From positions 1,495,279 to 1,559,278 of the forward strand of contig VXAA01006433.1 in assembly GCA_013399115.1 (NCBI GenBank): 64,000 nt of DNA, written 5' to 3'. The notes under the pieces were generated by a model. It did no database searches. It was not told where the DNA came from and saw only the letters and a program-made list of their open reading frames with translations. Shown piece after piece: positions 23,815-36,320 of the stretch. Position 1 is the first letter of the stretch. The number at the start of each line of letters is the position of its first letter. Origin of the DNA: Anseranas semipalmata. Its lineage: Eukaryota; Chordata; Aves; Anseriformes; Anseranatidae. The position numbers were made by a program, and so were the translations under genes.

Positions 23815-23839
23815 AAAAAAAAAAAAAAAAAAAAAAAAA
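23815..23839. repeat. Poly-A run, 25 bases, within an A-rich tract
   Basis: Twenty-five A in a wider A/G-rich tract (about 23806-23856). It could suggest a retroposed tail, but no gene-like sequence is recognisable upstream. Antisense and sense ORFs here encode only poly-Lys or poly-Phe tracts. Confidence 0.9.
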
Positions 23840-25892
23840 GAAAAAGGAAAAGAAACCAACAAAGACTTGTCCTGGAAAAGGCTGCTGCATGATGGAGGAA
23901 GGGTATTCTCTAAAGGCACCTATGGGAAACCTTATTTCTGATACCAATTTTTGGCCAGCATCTATCTTACTGCATTCCTGCACTAGCCCAGGTTGCACCA
24001 TCATTTTGCAAAACTACTAAGAATAAACACTGGTTTATTTAGCTTCTGGCAATTAAGGACAGCTCATGTCCCAGCGTGTCTGTCTGGGCAGGACGGGGAG
24101 AGGTGATGAGCCCTTGGTGCAATGCCCGGGGGCTGGCTGTCCCCAGGGTCGGTAGGGGGAAGCAGAAGGAGCAGAGCAGGCATCGGGGCTGGGGAGAGGG
24201 ATGTGGGTGCACCGTGAGGAGCTGCCTCTGCTTACCGAGGTAAGGTGCATTAGGCAGTCTTGTGGAGGAGAGAAATCAGCTCCCTTTTCTTTATTTCCTT
24301 ATGTCAGTTACTCTGAAAGGAAAAGTTGAATGTTGATAGCAGTTGAGTGCTGTTTGCTATTTATTCAGCTTTTTTGTAGGTGCAGCAAATTTTGTGTTGA
24401 TAAAGGATAATTTGATTTTTGGAAGTGATTATGTATAACGTGCTTTTTTTGGAGTTGTTACAGAAGAGTCCCACCGTAATCATAATGGCAAGTATATTAA
24501 ACTTCATATTAAACATATACGATAAGAAAGGTGGGCAAGCATTTGAAATATAAAGAGTTAAACATTTCCTCACTTCTCCACAGTCTTTGCTCACTCTTTT
24601 GCTGGGAGAAGATTGTCAATCTCATGTCTTCTAAATGTATCCTGTGACCCTACCTCCAATGCATGCTTATTTTTTCTACAATAATTTTATATAGCAGTGG
24701 GAAATAGGCTTCTGTTATATTGGACAACATAGAATACAAGAATCTGTGCAAAGCTTCATATGAATCTTGGCTACTTTGCTTGCTTACTGTGCTGGAAAAC
24801 TTTGTAGTCTCATCAAGACTTCTGGTTTATTGATAGCAGACACATCAGCATTGGCAGCTCATCTTCTTTCTCTCTTTATTAGAAAAACTTTCTGTACTGA
24901 GTAGAGGAAAAAATTTCTGGTTTTGTGTTTATAGTTTATGTGAATATACATGTCAATAGTTGCTGCTGCTCTCCAAAATTCTTATCCCACCCAGGAGATA
25001 ATCTTGTGGGTATTTGTTCTTTTTTCTCTTTTCTTTTTAAGTTTCACTGAATTTTGACAGTTGTATGAGTACTTAAAGACAGTAGGTTAATAGCTAAAAT
25101 AGCCATTTTATGCATTCGTTCGTAATTTTCAACGAGGGAACAACTTATTATTTTTTTTTTTATCTTGGTGTAATCAGTAATTTTACCAATAGTACTCTTC
25201 GATACCTTTTTCTTTACCTTTTGACAAGTTTGAATTTTGAGTACATTGTTAATCATGTACTTCCAACATGTGGTACTTAATCTAGTATTCTAACCTTTAA
25301 TTATTCTGTTAGTTTTGATGCCTACATGGAAGGCTGTGGAGACGTCTTTGTTTCACACACCTCATGCTTTATGAGATAAACAAATAAGTAATTCATGCTT
25401 TGTTGTCTCTGTGTGCCACATAATGACCTAGTCATAATTTTTGAATCGACTGTCAACACACATTAAATCAGAGCATCTATTTGAAACAGTAGTATTTCAT
25501 AAGCTGCATCTGACAGTTCATTATCTTATCTGTGAGAACTCCTTTCTTCCTTCATCTTGCCTCAAAAACAATATCCCTGCAATTGAACTTTTGGTAAAAG
25601 TCAAGGTCACAGCTTTGGAAGAAAGTTATGTATGAGAATTGCCTGTCTCCCTATTGAAAATATGAGTAAATCAAAAGTACTGATATGGTAATCTAAATCT
25701 ACAGTATGTTCTCTTGTGTTTTATTGAAACTAAAGGATAAGAAGTTTTATTGGCTTTTTAAAGCTATTCTTTTTAGTGAAACTTCCTTGAAAAAGCTTCC
25801 TATTAATAAATCTGTATAGAGTTAACTCTACACTTAAAAATAAATAAATTAAAACTTCAAGAACAGCAGTAAATTATAACAAAGATATATAC

Positions 25893-25896
25893 GTGT

Positions 25897-25950
<54 letters not shown>
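25893..25950. repeat. Compound (TG)n(TA)n microsatellite
   Basis: About ten GT units (25899-25918) pass directly into about fifteen AT units (25919-25949). Alternating purine-pyrimidine DNA of this kind can adopt Z-DNA (TG) or cruciform (TA) structure, and is likely length-polymorphic. Confidence 0.97.
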
Positions 25951-25952
<2 letters not shown>

Positions 25953-26884
25953 AAACCTACAAGCAATTGATTTTATGTATGTGTTTAGGCAGAAGTATGA
26001 CATCTACTTAAATTAACTGAGTTAAGGAAATTCTCCTCAAGTTTGCTGAAAGTCAGCAGAAATACCCGGTGTTTTCTGTTGGGTCTATTCCTTGGGTGGG
26101 GCTCGGAAGGGGAGAAAAGGAGAATATTTTAATCAGAAATCCACCATTTTTCCCTAGTTTTATAATTTTTTCATGGAACAAATGTCATGAATGGGACTGT
26201 CTTAATGTGGAAGACTGATGCTATTTGGTTTCATGTGATTAAAGGAAGCTGGAAAACAATGTTGCTTTTGATTATACAAACTGCAGCTGATATACAATGT
26301 AATGAGAGGAATTTCCCAGAAATCCATTTCAATTTGTGAACAAATTTTGGTTTTATATTGTCATATGTCTTGCTAATATGTCAAAAATCATTTATATGAG
26401 TTTTTAATTACTTTAAGTGTTGCCAAAAATTAGAGTCTTTGTAACCTTTTAATTATTCAAGTAACTTCAACTTCTGCTTACAATTTAACATTATGACGTG
26501 GAAAAACGTAGTCAATTTTTTCATACTTTTGAACAAGTCTGTATTTGACTTTTGACCTGCTGCAAGGAATCACTTAGTGCTTCCTAAAAATTATATTCCA
26601 AACTTTAAAGGTTATTTATAGTGCAGGTGATTGAGGCTTTCTTAGTACTTCTGTGTTGCCGTGTGAGTCACAAACCATTTGCTCCTGGAGGAGACTCAGT
26701 TTTAAGAAAATTTCTGCATAAGTGGATAACTTTTTTTTTTAAAAAATATTTTTTAGGTCATCTACCTGTGAAAATCAGCATCGCTTTTTAACATTTTGAT
26801 GAACAGTTGTGTAACATGCAAAGAATAACTGTTTGGCATGGTGACACACCTGATAAACAGAAAACAATTCAACCCTCACCACTC

Positions 26885-26935
26885 CAAAAACAAAAAAACA
26901 AAAAAACAAACAAAAAAAACAAACAAAACCAAAAC
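26885..26935. repeat. CAAAA/CAAAAAA simple repeat
   Basis: About 50 bp of imperfect C(A)3-8 units, similar in kind to 17685-17729. Confidence 0.9.
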
Positions 26936-28379
26936 CTAACAACTGCATGTTTCTCATGCCTAGCAATAAATATACATTCTGCCCTCCTGTTCCTTAGTGG
27001 GAAGACCCAGCACTGCACACAGGATCATAAAAGCCCAGGGAAATCCTTTTCCATCAGCTGCAGGTGACCTGGCATCTGTATAAATGCATAATGCTGTGGG
27101 CTGCGTAGTAAAGCTGGAGAAAAAGTCCCATATGTGGTTAGCATCACCTTCATCTTCCAGGGAAATTAAGTTTACATCCCCCTTTATGTCATTTGGTGTT
27201 GTGTGCAGATCTTGGGTCGAGGGGGATCTGAGCAGACCACTGCCCTGGCACTGCCAGTGGGACACCTCGGGGTGCCTGTATCGGCTGTGGGGCCTTCGGG
27301 TTCAGAACTGTAAACTTCACTTACAAAGTTTGTCTGTAGGAACTGTGGTCAGTTTTCTGCCTTAATTCCTGACAAGGTTTAAACTTCTACTCATATGTTA
27401 TCTGATGAGATTGGTGTGCTTAGCAATTGAAATCCTTTGTGGAGTATTTCACCTACAGGACACATTACTTTTTATTGACCTCTTTAACAGGAATGACTGT
27501 TATTGTACTTGGCTGATATGTATAGATTTTTTACCCCTCTACTTTATTACTAAAAAACACTGCTATCCTATTTTTTTCGAGCGTAAAATATACAATAAAA
27601 TTCATACTTGACATCCATTCCTTTAGCGCTATTCCCTTCTAGGACTGCTTTTCCCAAGGAGTTTTCTCAGTCGGTTGCCTGCAGCTGAGCTCTCCGAGCT
27701 GTCCCAGCACACACTTCCCAGCTTCTTTCCATTTCTGCTGCTGTCTTTCCCTGCATGGGGATACACCCCTGTGCAAATGCCCATTTCAGTGGCACTGATT
27801 GCACAGCTCTTCTGACATGATTGGAGTTGGTAGCCCAAGCGCCTGGGGGAAGAGGAGTGCTCAGGGTGTGGCGAGGGGATGTGGGCTGTCCCAGCCCTCC
27901 CAGTCTCCTCTCAGGCTCTGATTCCTCTTCAAATTCCTTGTTTCTTTTTCTGTCTGGGGTTTCTGGATTTCGTCCTTTTCACTGCTGTATCTTCCATTGT
28001 CATTTTGAACTGTGGGCAAAATTATTTCCAAACACTGCCTCTGTACAATTCCCTTTTACCTGATTTTGTTTCTTATCAGTGATCTCATCAGTGAGATCTC
28101 CTGATGTTGGGTGAAGAGCCATAAAAAAAAAATCAGTCATTTCCGAGGATCCTCCTTTTCCTTATTGGATGATTCAAATTTTCAAACTTAATTGGTTTCT
28201 CCTTTATTCCTTGTAGCCCGTGATGTTATGGAACCTGAATGAATGTGTTGGTTTTCATTGCTTCTAGTATTTTGTTGCTAAACTGTTTATTAGTTTATAG
28301 TGAGGGATCTGATATTTTCCATACACACCCATACTTACCTGGTAGTGTTGCCCTCCTCTACTGAATAGTAGTGTTAACA

Positions 28380-28412
28380 GTTTTTTTTTTTTTTTAAATA
28401 AATAAATAAATA
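28380..28412. repeat. Poly-T followed by (AAAT)n
   Basis: About 16 T (28380-28395) followed by four AAAT/AATA units. Simple-sequence DNA with no other feature nearby. Confidence 0.9.
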
Positions 28413-31115
28413 TATTTTTTAATGAATTTTGCATTTGAGTAAGTAAAAACTGTGGATGAAATCTTAGTATTTAATAATGTAATGCCAGAACTGCATGGCA
28501 TAAAGTTTAGTAGTTAGACCAATATTTAAACTGTATAGCAATATTATTGCTCTGGTAAACATCATCATTTCACACATTTCTTTGCAGGACCTACTTTTGC
28601 CTCAAGCTATAAATGGAAGATGTGATTTTATTATAAGTCTCTTGGATTAGGTACATAGGGACTGCATTGCTTGACATTGGCTTTGATATATGTGAGCGAA
28701 AGTTTATAGTAATTTTTGCTGTTTCCATTCTAAAAGTTAATTAACTGATAAGATAGAGCCCTGGAGCATGGGTCTTCAAATAGGACAAGACAAAGGTTTA
28801 AAGAGCAATTGAGACGAAGGCCTGAAGCAGTGAAGGATCTAGAAAAGGCAAAATATGGATACAGTATTTTAGAGAATGTCTTAGTTCTAGGTAGCCATAC
28901 AAAACTTGATTTATTTGGCTGTTATGTCAAACTTACTCATAGAAACAGGTCACTATGAATTCTTGTTGTGCTGTAAGTATTTACACTTCCATTAGAGCGA
29001 CAGCAAGAGTTGATTTCCCAAATATAGCACATTCAAAGGGAAAGTCTCCTTTCCTTTCCTTTGTGCTTCTGATGAAATTAAAAAGCAGCTATTTACTGCT
29101 ACTTTGAAAGACACATTTAAAAATTTCAAGTATCAGTTCTCGCTCCTGTAAAGGAAATGTGAAGTGAATATTAATGGATTTTCAAAGTATTGAGTTGGTT
29201 CTGCATTGAATTTTATTTCAGAAATAACTTATTTTAAAATGAAAAAGGTAATTACCACTTTGGGAATTTTGGAAGTACCTCTGACTACTTTTCCTTGGTT
29301 TTAAGAGAAATGATAATGCTGGGTATAATTGGCAATATCCTTTGTTCCCTCTCCCCAGTTTTTGGTTTTGTCATCAGCAGAACAGTGAAGGAGGCTGTGA
29401 GGGTCAGATGTTCCTTCACGCTTCATTTCGCTGAGGCAGCCTCAGCTTTGAATCAGATGATGTTCACCGTGCCTGGCATGGACCTGCCTCTCTGGAGGTG
29501 GTCAGAGGTCCTGGTGCTGTGCTTGGCCACTGAGGCTTTCTCGTGATATTTTGTCCTTTATGGGAAGGGGAAGCTGGTGATACCTAATTGTGGCTCAGCC
29601 CCTCTCAAACAAGATGGGAGAGGCACTCTCGGGATTTATAGAAATAAGTGTGGGGTCACTGTTGTGGCACTGGCAGCATATGCGTAACCACCTCCCCCAG
29701 AGCTGCTGTCAGGTAGCTGTTTCTTCTTTACATTTTCATGGGCTACTGTTGTCCTGATATTTGTTTTTTCATTGTAGAAATATTTTTTAAGTCAGAGAAA
29801 ATAAACATAAAACACTTTTGTAATAATTTTGCTCCATGTTACTTTCCGAAGAGAACCTTCCCCTGTTTTAAGTATTCTTCACTTTAAGCTTGATGTGCCT
29901 GATCTTGTTGTAATGGCAGTTGGCAGAAACCTTTTGCATCAAGGAGGATTCACACACAGAGTAATTTCATGGGATAAACTGCTCTGAGCTCCAGCAAAGA
30001 TGAACAAAACTTCACAGGTGGAAAGGGAATAAGACGAAAATCAAGCTGGTGATTTATTGTAGCCAAGATTAAAATAGTTTGTACTAGAAAGACTATAATA
30101 TAGGAAAACTTACGATGGTATCACAGTCAGCTGTACCCCGAGGTTAGCTAGAATGAAGCATATGAAGACTATGTGAAAATACTAATAATCTTCCAGCAGG
30201 GTGGAAAGTATTGCTAGTTCTGATGCAATTTACTTTCTGTTGTGCTAATTTGTTTTTATTGCATTTGATTGTTTTTCGGTTAAATAAACCAGCAAATTGT
30301 GGTTCCATTATTTATAATTATATGATCTGAACCAATGTTAAAGAAATCAGAAATATAGAACTTTTTGTGCCCAAACATTGTATTTGTTATATACGAACAA
30401 TCCTATAGTAATCAATCAGTATTTTGATTGTATAATTGCTTTAGAAACAAATGCATGCAAACTAATGCTTCATTCACAGATATTAAAAAGAAAGTGTAAT
30501 AGGATCTGTTCTTTTCCTATTGAAATAAATGTGAGTTTTGACATTGTTTCATCAAGAATGCAATCTGCTTTATAATCCCCACACAGTTATAACAATTTGG
30601 TACAAATTTAAGAAAAGTAGCAGCAGCTAAATAAGAACTGTTGTCTTCTTTTTTCTGTCTATAAGAAAGGAATAGAATATCATCATAAGAAAAGCATAAT
30701 ATACTGTAGGGTATCTCCCTTTGCATCTTCTCTGTGATCTTTGCCTTGTTTTTAGGAGCATTGAAGGGGAAAGAAAATCATCTCTTTAGATGTGTTAGCT
30801 TCAAAAGAAGTGTAAAGAGGAATGTACTACCAGTGAGGATGATCTCCACAGCAAACATAAGAATTATAAAAATAATTACTCATATTTTGTAACAGGCAAA
30901 CTGATTGGAACTCCTTTGCTCACATAAAAAGAAGTTCACTTAATGTGACCCAGGAGAAATGCCAGTTCTTATGCGTATGGGAATCGGAATCTTATGCACA
31001 TTATATATAAAAATATCCTTCATCATCTTGGATTGTTAGTCTCTTCTCGTGATTTTTTATTTTTTTCCCACTAGAGAAAGAAAGTATGCCATGAGGTAGG
31101 TTTCTGTAAAACAAT

Positions 31116-31142
31116 CCCTCCCCCCCCCCNNGCCCCCCTCCC
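31116..31142. repeat. Poly-C tract with two ambiguous bases
   Basis: A C run with NN at 31130-31131 followed by GCCCCCCTCCC. The complementary strand has G runs that could form a G-quadruplex. The Ns show the assembly did not resolve its length. Confidence 0.85.
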
Positions 31143-34100
31143 ACTAAGAATGTTTAGGAAGAAGTATAAGAAGCTTTTCTGCATGTATAGCTTATACATT
31201 ATGTATACATGTATAGCGCTCCCACACATCAGCGTGACTGCTCTTACTGGAATTCAGATCTGCATACTTAGGTTTCCCACTGGGCAAATCTGCTGAAAAG
31301 CCCAAAACATTTGCAAGGTTCTGTGTGGGAACCTTTTCATCATTTCTTTCTGCCTCTCTCACCTTTAATCTAAGTACCAGCATCGTTACTCTACTTAGAC
31401 TGTACCGATCATCCAATCTCAAGTATAGTATATTTTGGTGGGAGAAGTAGACAATACTGTAAGACAACTGAAAGATCATTAATTTAGATCTCTTATAGTG
31501 AGTGGGCATTTTTATTATCTTCGGTCAAAGTAGACTTAGTCATTTATCAGTTTTAGGCTGGAGATGAGTAGCTAGACTTCACAACTCAAAGCATTTAGCA
31601 TTCTTATCTGTTTTCTACTATAGAAAAGTGACAGGTGAAGTTGGAAAGTTGTATGCAGGACCATATGTGCAACATGCAGTGGTACTTCAGAAAAATTTAA
31701 CATTGGTTTCCCTGAGTAGAATACAGAAAGTAATGAGGGGGTTTCCAAGTTTCCATGTTAGTCCTTTCTGAATCGCAGTTTTAGACTTTGATAAAGACGA
31801 CAAGTCTGTATGCTGTAAAATGCCATGGTCGTCTGAATTCTAGAAAAGCATGGTTAATTAAAAGAAAAAAAAAAGAATAGAAGAGAACGTATTCGGGTCT
31901 TATTTAAACCCACCCAAATCTGATTATCTTCACTAAAGTGCAATGGTATAAACAGCATTCTGCAGGCAGTACTGTCAGGGAGGAACTGATAATTTCAGAC
32001 CAACCTACTTATCTTCCCTTAAACGCTAACCATGTGGCCAAGTAGTAAGAAAATCTGAATTTTGAAGAAAAAGGAATGAATACAACCCAATGGACAATGG
32101 ACTGCCACACAACCTCTTTCTGCAATGGGAAGACCTGTACAATTGCACATTAACTTCTGCTGTCTTTATCCAACCCATAAATGTGACACATCTCACAGGA
32201 GCAAGACCATGTCTGTGGGTTTGCCCAGAGAGAAGGTGAGTGCCCCTGCCCATGCTCCCTCTCTCTTCGAGAGAAGAGAAAACTAGACATTACATAAGCT
32301 TTCACCACGGCACTTGTCCTTCCTTTTCTGACTTTTGTAACCTTGATTATCATGCCCTTCCCCATCCAAAATGAACAATTTCTGAGCAGGACCCAGATCT
32401 TTACTTGTTCTTATGAAGCCTCGTCCAATTTTTTTTTTGATGTTTATTCAATGCTTGGTAACCATGAAAGTAAGATTTTTTTTTTTCAATAAAATGCCTG
32501 TGAAGTTCAAAAGCATCTCTTTTGAGAAAAACATTTGAGAAAACATTCAAGGCAGATGTGTATGTGCAGAAGTCTTATCACTGAAACTTAGGAAAATAAT
32601 GGAAACAGTTGGTGCCTGGTCCCCCCTTGCATTGAAGCATCTCCACAGGGTTCAGCATCAGCAGTTTCCCGTCTCCTCCAGGGAAGAACGTGCTGACATA
32701 GGTGAGAAGTGTCGCTTCATTTAAGACTTCACTTTTTTGAATTTCTCCTAGAATTAGTAGGGTTAGGCTGACAGTGAAGTGTCTGAAGGGCAGATTTGTA
32801 TGCGGCTTGGAGCATGCCTGGTAGGATGGGGTTTGGACATTGACAACAGAATTAACTTGGGGAGGGGGAGAACAAGCAGGTGTGAGTGGGAGGCATCAGG
32901 ATGAGCTGAAGAGTTGCTGAAGGGGTCATTAATCGTGTGTTCACAGTAGTTTACTTGCTGGTCTAGGTGACAGCAGCAAGTTGTTTTGAATGCCAAAATG
33001 AGAAGAGATGAAGCTGAGGTGGAGCTGGGAGCTGAAAAGGAAGGGTAGATTAAAATCTTCTGCTGTTAACTTAGACCATAATGTTTTAAATACAATGTTG
33101 GGGGAGATGTAAATATTTCGGTTCGTTAGTGTTACATTCTGCATTTAATATCTGTGCTTCACTGTGAAGGGATAGGTGGAGTGAAATGGCAGAGTGCCTG
33201 CCTTCCAGAGCAAGATTTTCAAATGTATTTTCCTAAACCAACATAATATAATGGTTTTTAATGTCTGGTTATCTGCAAGATGATATTAGTAGATAGTTTT
33301 GTCAAACCCGATACCAAAAAACTTAGATTGAAATGCACATTTGGCTGGACAAGCTTACTGGGGCATTTTCTGAGACCTTTCTCAGGCTGGGTTTGCCAGT
33401 GTGAGTTGGCTGTAGTTCAGCTCTCCATGGCTGTCATGAAAGATACCCATGAGGTGCTACTAAAAACTGGACCTGGCTAGATAAAGCAGGCTGGATTAGA
33501 TTTTAAGCCCATCCAGCTCTCACTAAAAGCGCTGGCCAGTGAATATATAGCTGAAGCAGAGCTCTCCAAAGACAGTCAGTGCTTTCAAAGTATTCAGCTA
33601 AGTGCTTTTCTGATTGGAGTTACTAGAAATACTATAAATGTTGTTTGTTTTCCATTTTCTCTCTCGTGTTATTTGGCATATTTGAGTCTCTGTATTTACT
33701 GTGTTCTCAATGTGTGTATATGTAACAGGGTGTCTTAGTTTTATTTTCAGGTTGTGCAAAAATAACTCATCTTACATATAACTTGATGGTTGGTGCTACA
33801 AGTAAATTGAACTTGAGTACTTTTGGTAATTGTGGGCCACAGAAAGAGGGAAAAAAGGCAGTGTATTTTTTATTTTGTTATGTTCTCTGAAAGGAGCAGA
33901 AGCATAATTTATATCATTAATCATCTAATGCGTTTCCATTGATTTTTCTTTTTAATAGAAAATGAAAGTAAAAGCAATTCAAAACCTATAATAAAATCAG
34001 AAAAAAGGGGAAATTGTGAAAGATTCCTTAGACTGATTGCATAACGTAGAAGCACTCAGATTGCAGTTATTCACTGGCCAAAGTAAATTTGAAACATTAA

Positions 34101-35833
34101 AAAATCATATTATTTTGTCTTTCCAGCCAGGCAGTGTGTGAACCACTACAATAAGAAAATGCTTATATTAAAATGAAAATGTTGCTAGGCATTAATGTAT
34201 CAATCCCCTGTTCTACAATTCGGGGTGTGGGTGGGAGGAATGGGCCTTACAGCAATATATTTCTCTCCTATTTTTCCTTAAACAGTGGGCAGTCTTGGTT
34301 CAGAGTTGAGGAAGAATTAAAACATCGAGTCACATAGCTTAGCAAAATTGACATTTACAGCTCAATTCTTTCAGTGATTCAAATCATATATTCCCCACCA
34401 AATAATCAATAACCTCACCCATAAATATTGAAGAATAAAATGTACTCTAACAAGTTACTTTAAAATGGAACAGAAGTGAGTCCTGTTTCAGGCATTAAAT
34501 TGCAGATTTCAGCTTGCACTGATTTTACTGGTTTTAATATGCAGCCTAGGACATTTTTAATCCCTTTCAGACAAACTGATCTGTTCTAGTGCTTGCTCTG
34601 TGGTGTTAGCTGAAAGGCTCTCAGCCATGGAGAGTGAAAGGTGTGGGACGTACGCCTTGGGTACGCAGACCGTGTGTGCAGACCTGTTTGTCCCTTCCCG
34701 TTTGGTGAATGCCAATGGCTTTTAGCCGTAGGGGACTCTACGGTTGGGTCAGATGCATGCACACAGGGACTGCTGCCGTGCCGGGAGCATGGCTGGGCGG
34801 GTGCTGGAGATGACTTCCTATCAGGGTGACCCCTGGAAAGGTGCAGATGGATGGGCTGCCCCTTCTTCTGAGGCTCCTGTACCTAGACTAACCCACGTTT
34901 TGCCAACATGCATGTCTTCTTGTGGGAAGGCTGCAGTGAGAAACCAGCCCAAAGAGCAGCTACAACATGGACCTTTAACTTGAGAAGGATCTTCAGTTTT
35001 GCATGCTTTTTTTTTTTTTCTCTTCTGATTTTATCCCGAACTCCCCCCTTTTCCCCGTTTACAGTCTCTTCTACACATTAATGCTCTGTAACAGACTTTT
35101 CTGCCCAATTCTTCCCTAATCCCCTTTTTATGCAAATCATTTCAGTTGCTTTTCGTTATCTTTTCAGTTGACATTTACCATCTTTATTGCTTCCAAACCT
35201 CATCTCAGGCCTCTCTTGTTTGTTTATAGTGCATGCTGGTTGGGGTCTGTGTTTACTCAGAGCTCAGTTTATTCGGTGGCATTTGTTAGCCCTTTAGCAC
35301 TACTGTCAATATCATTAATAATTATAAAATGGGAAACTGGTGATCTCAAAGCCAGTTTCACTGCTGAATAACTAGTTGATCCAACTCTACCTCAGTTGTT
35401 TTTGCTAGATTTGTGCCTGCGATGTCCTTTCTGGCATCATTTCTTCTTTTTTTCTGACTTTAAATGGTTATGTTGTGGTTTCCTTCTGTAAGTCCATGCC
35501 TCACTTCATTGCAGGGAATGCTGCTGAATCCAAGGAGAGTGTTGCAGTGGTGAAGTTCAACGTATGCTTATGGCCTTACGGAATTGGGGCCTTAGGCTTA
35601 AACCTGGGTCTCTGCAGAGCCCTATATTATGTCTTCTGTTATGTGTACAGCACTGCTTATTGTCTCCTTCTATACTTAGGGATTATGTAACATACCAAAA
35701 ATAACATAAATGTTCCACCTGGGATTTTGGAGACGCTGGTTGTAACTATGAAGGAGCATCAATATTGAAAATAAATGAGATCATCATGATTTACAAGACT
35801 GTGGTTAGAGTCAGCAAGTCTGAATACTTAAAG

Positions 35834-35856
35834 ACCCCTCCCCTCCCCTCTCCTCA
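35834..35856. repeat. (CCCCT)n-like pyrimidine tract
   Basis: Three CCCC runs separated by single T, then CTCCTC; a further CCCC lies at about 35860. The minus strand is therefore G-rich with quadruplex potential. No promoter or gene is associated. Confidence 0.8.
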
Positions 35857-36039
35857 TTACCCCTGAGCTCCTTTTTCACTTATCAGTAATGGTACATTTA
35901 AGAAATAAGTTAATTAGTTACTGTTACATTGAGGGGTAATGAGAATAATTATGCAACACAAAATGAGAATTTTTCTGAACATAAGGAAGGTAAGCAGCCA
36001 CAATGAAATGATTCCTTTGACTTTACATGCTGGCTTTGA

Positions 36040-36320
36040 TTTTTCACAGGTTCTTAAAATTTGAAACCAGAGAAGATTATTACACCACTGTGTCTATCCC
36101 TCTTGGGGGTTAGACCTCTTGTTTAGCCTTATAGGTCTAGCCCTTGTTCCTGTATTAAATCCAGCCATCTGATTTACACTATTGCATAGCTTTGGTTTTA
36201 GTGTTTGGCCTGAATGTACCTTCCTGGAATTATAAGTCATTGTTTTCAGATGTTCTAATGACGTTTAATTCCAGAGTTTTGAAACCACTAATGTAGGTGT
36301 CCCAAATTGAAGTGCCATGG
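36040..36320 (-). mobile_element. Possible very old CR1/L3 3' end, minus strand
   Basis: The plus strand resembles the antisense 3' end of very old CR1-like LINEs: AACCAGAGAAGATTATTACA, a GACCTCTTGT block, CTTGTTCCTGTATTAAATCC, and a CTTCCTGGAATTATAAGTCA block. The match is loose. It could instead be unique intron sequence. Confidence 0.35.

Noticed and set aside
23600..23860. Possible processed pseudogene ending at the poly-A run
   Set aside because: No protein-like or RNA-gene-like sequence is visible upstream of the A run, and no target-site duplication is evident by eye.
24060..24240. GC-rich patch as a CpG island or promoter
   Set aside because: It is short, with few CpGs and no gene start or TATA/Inr context. 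Similar GC patches recur in the introns.
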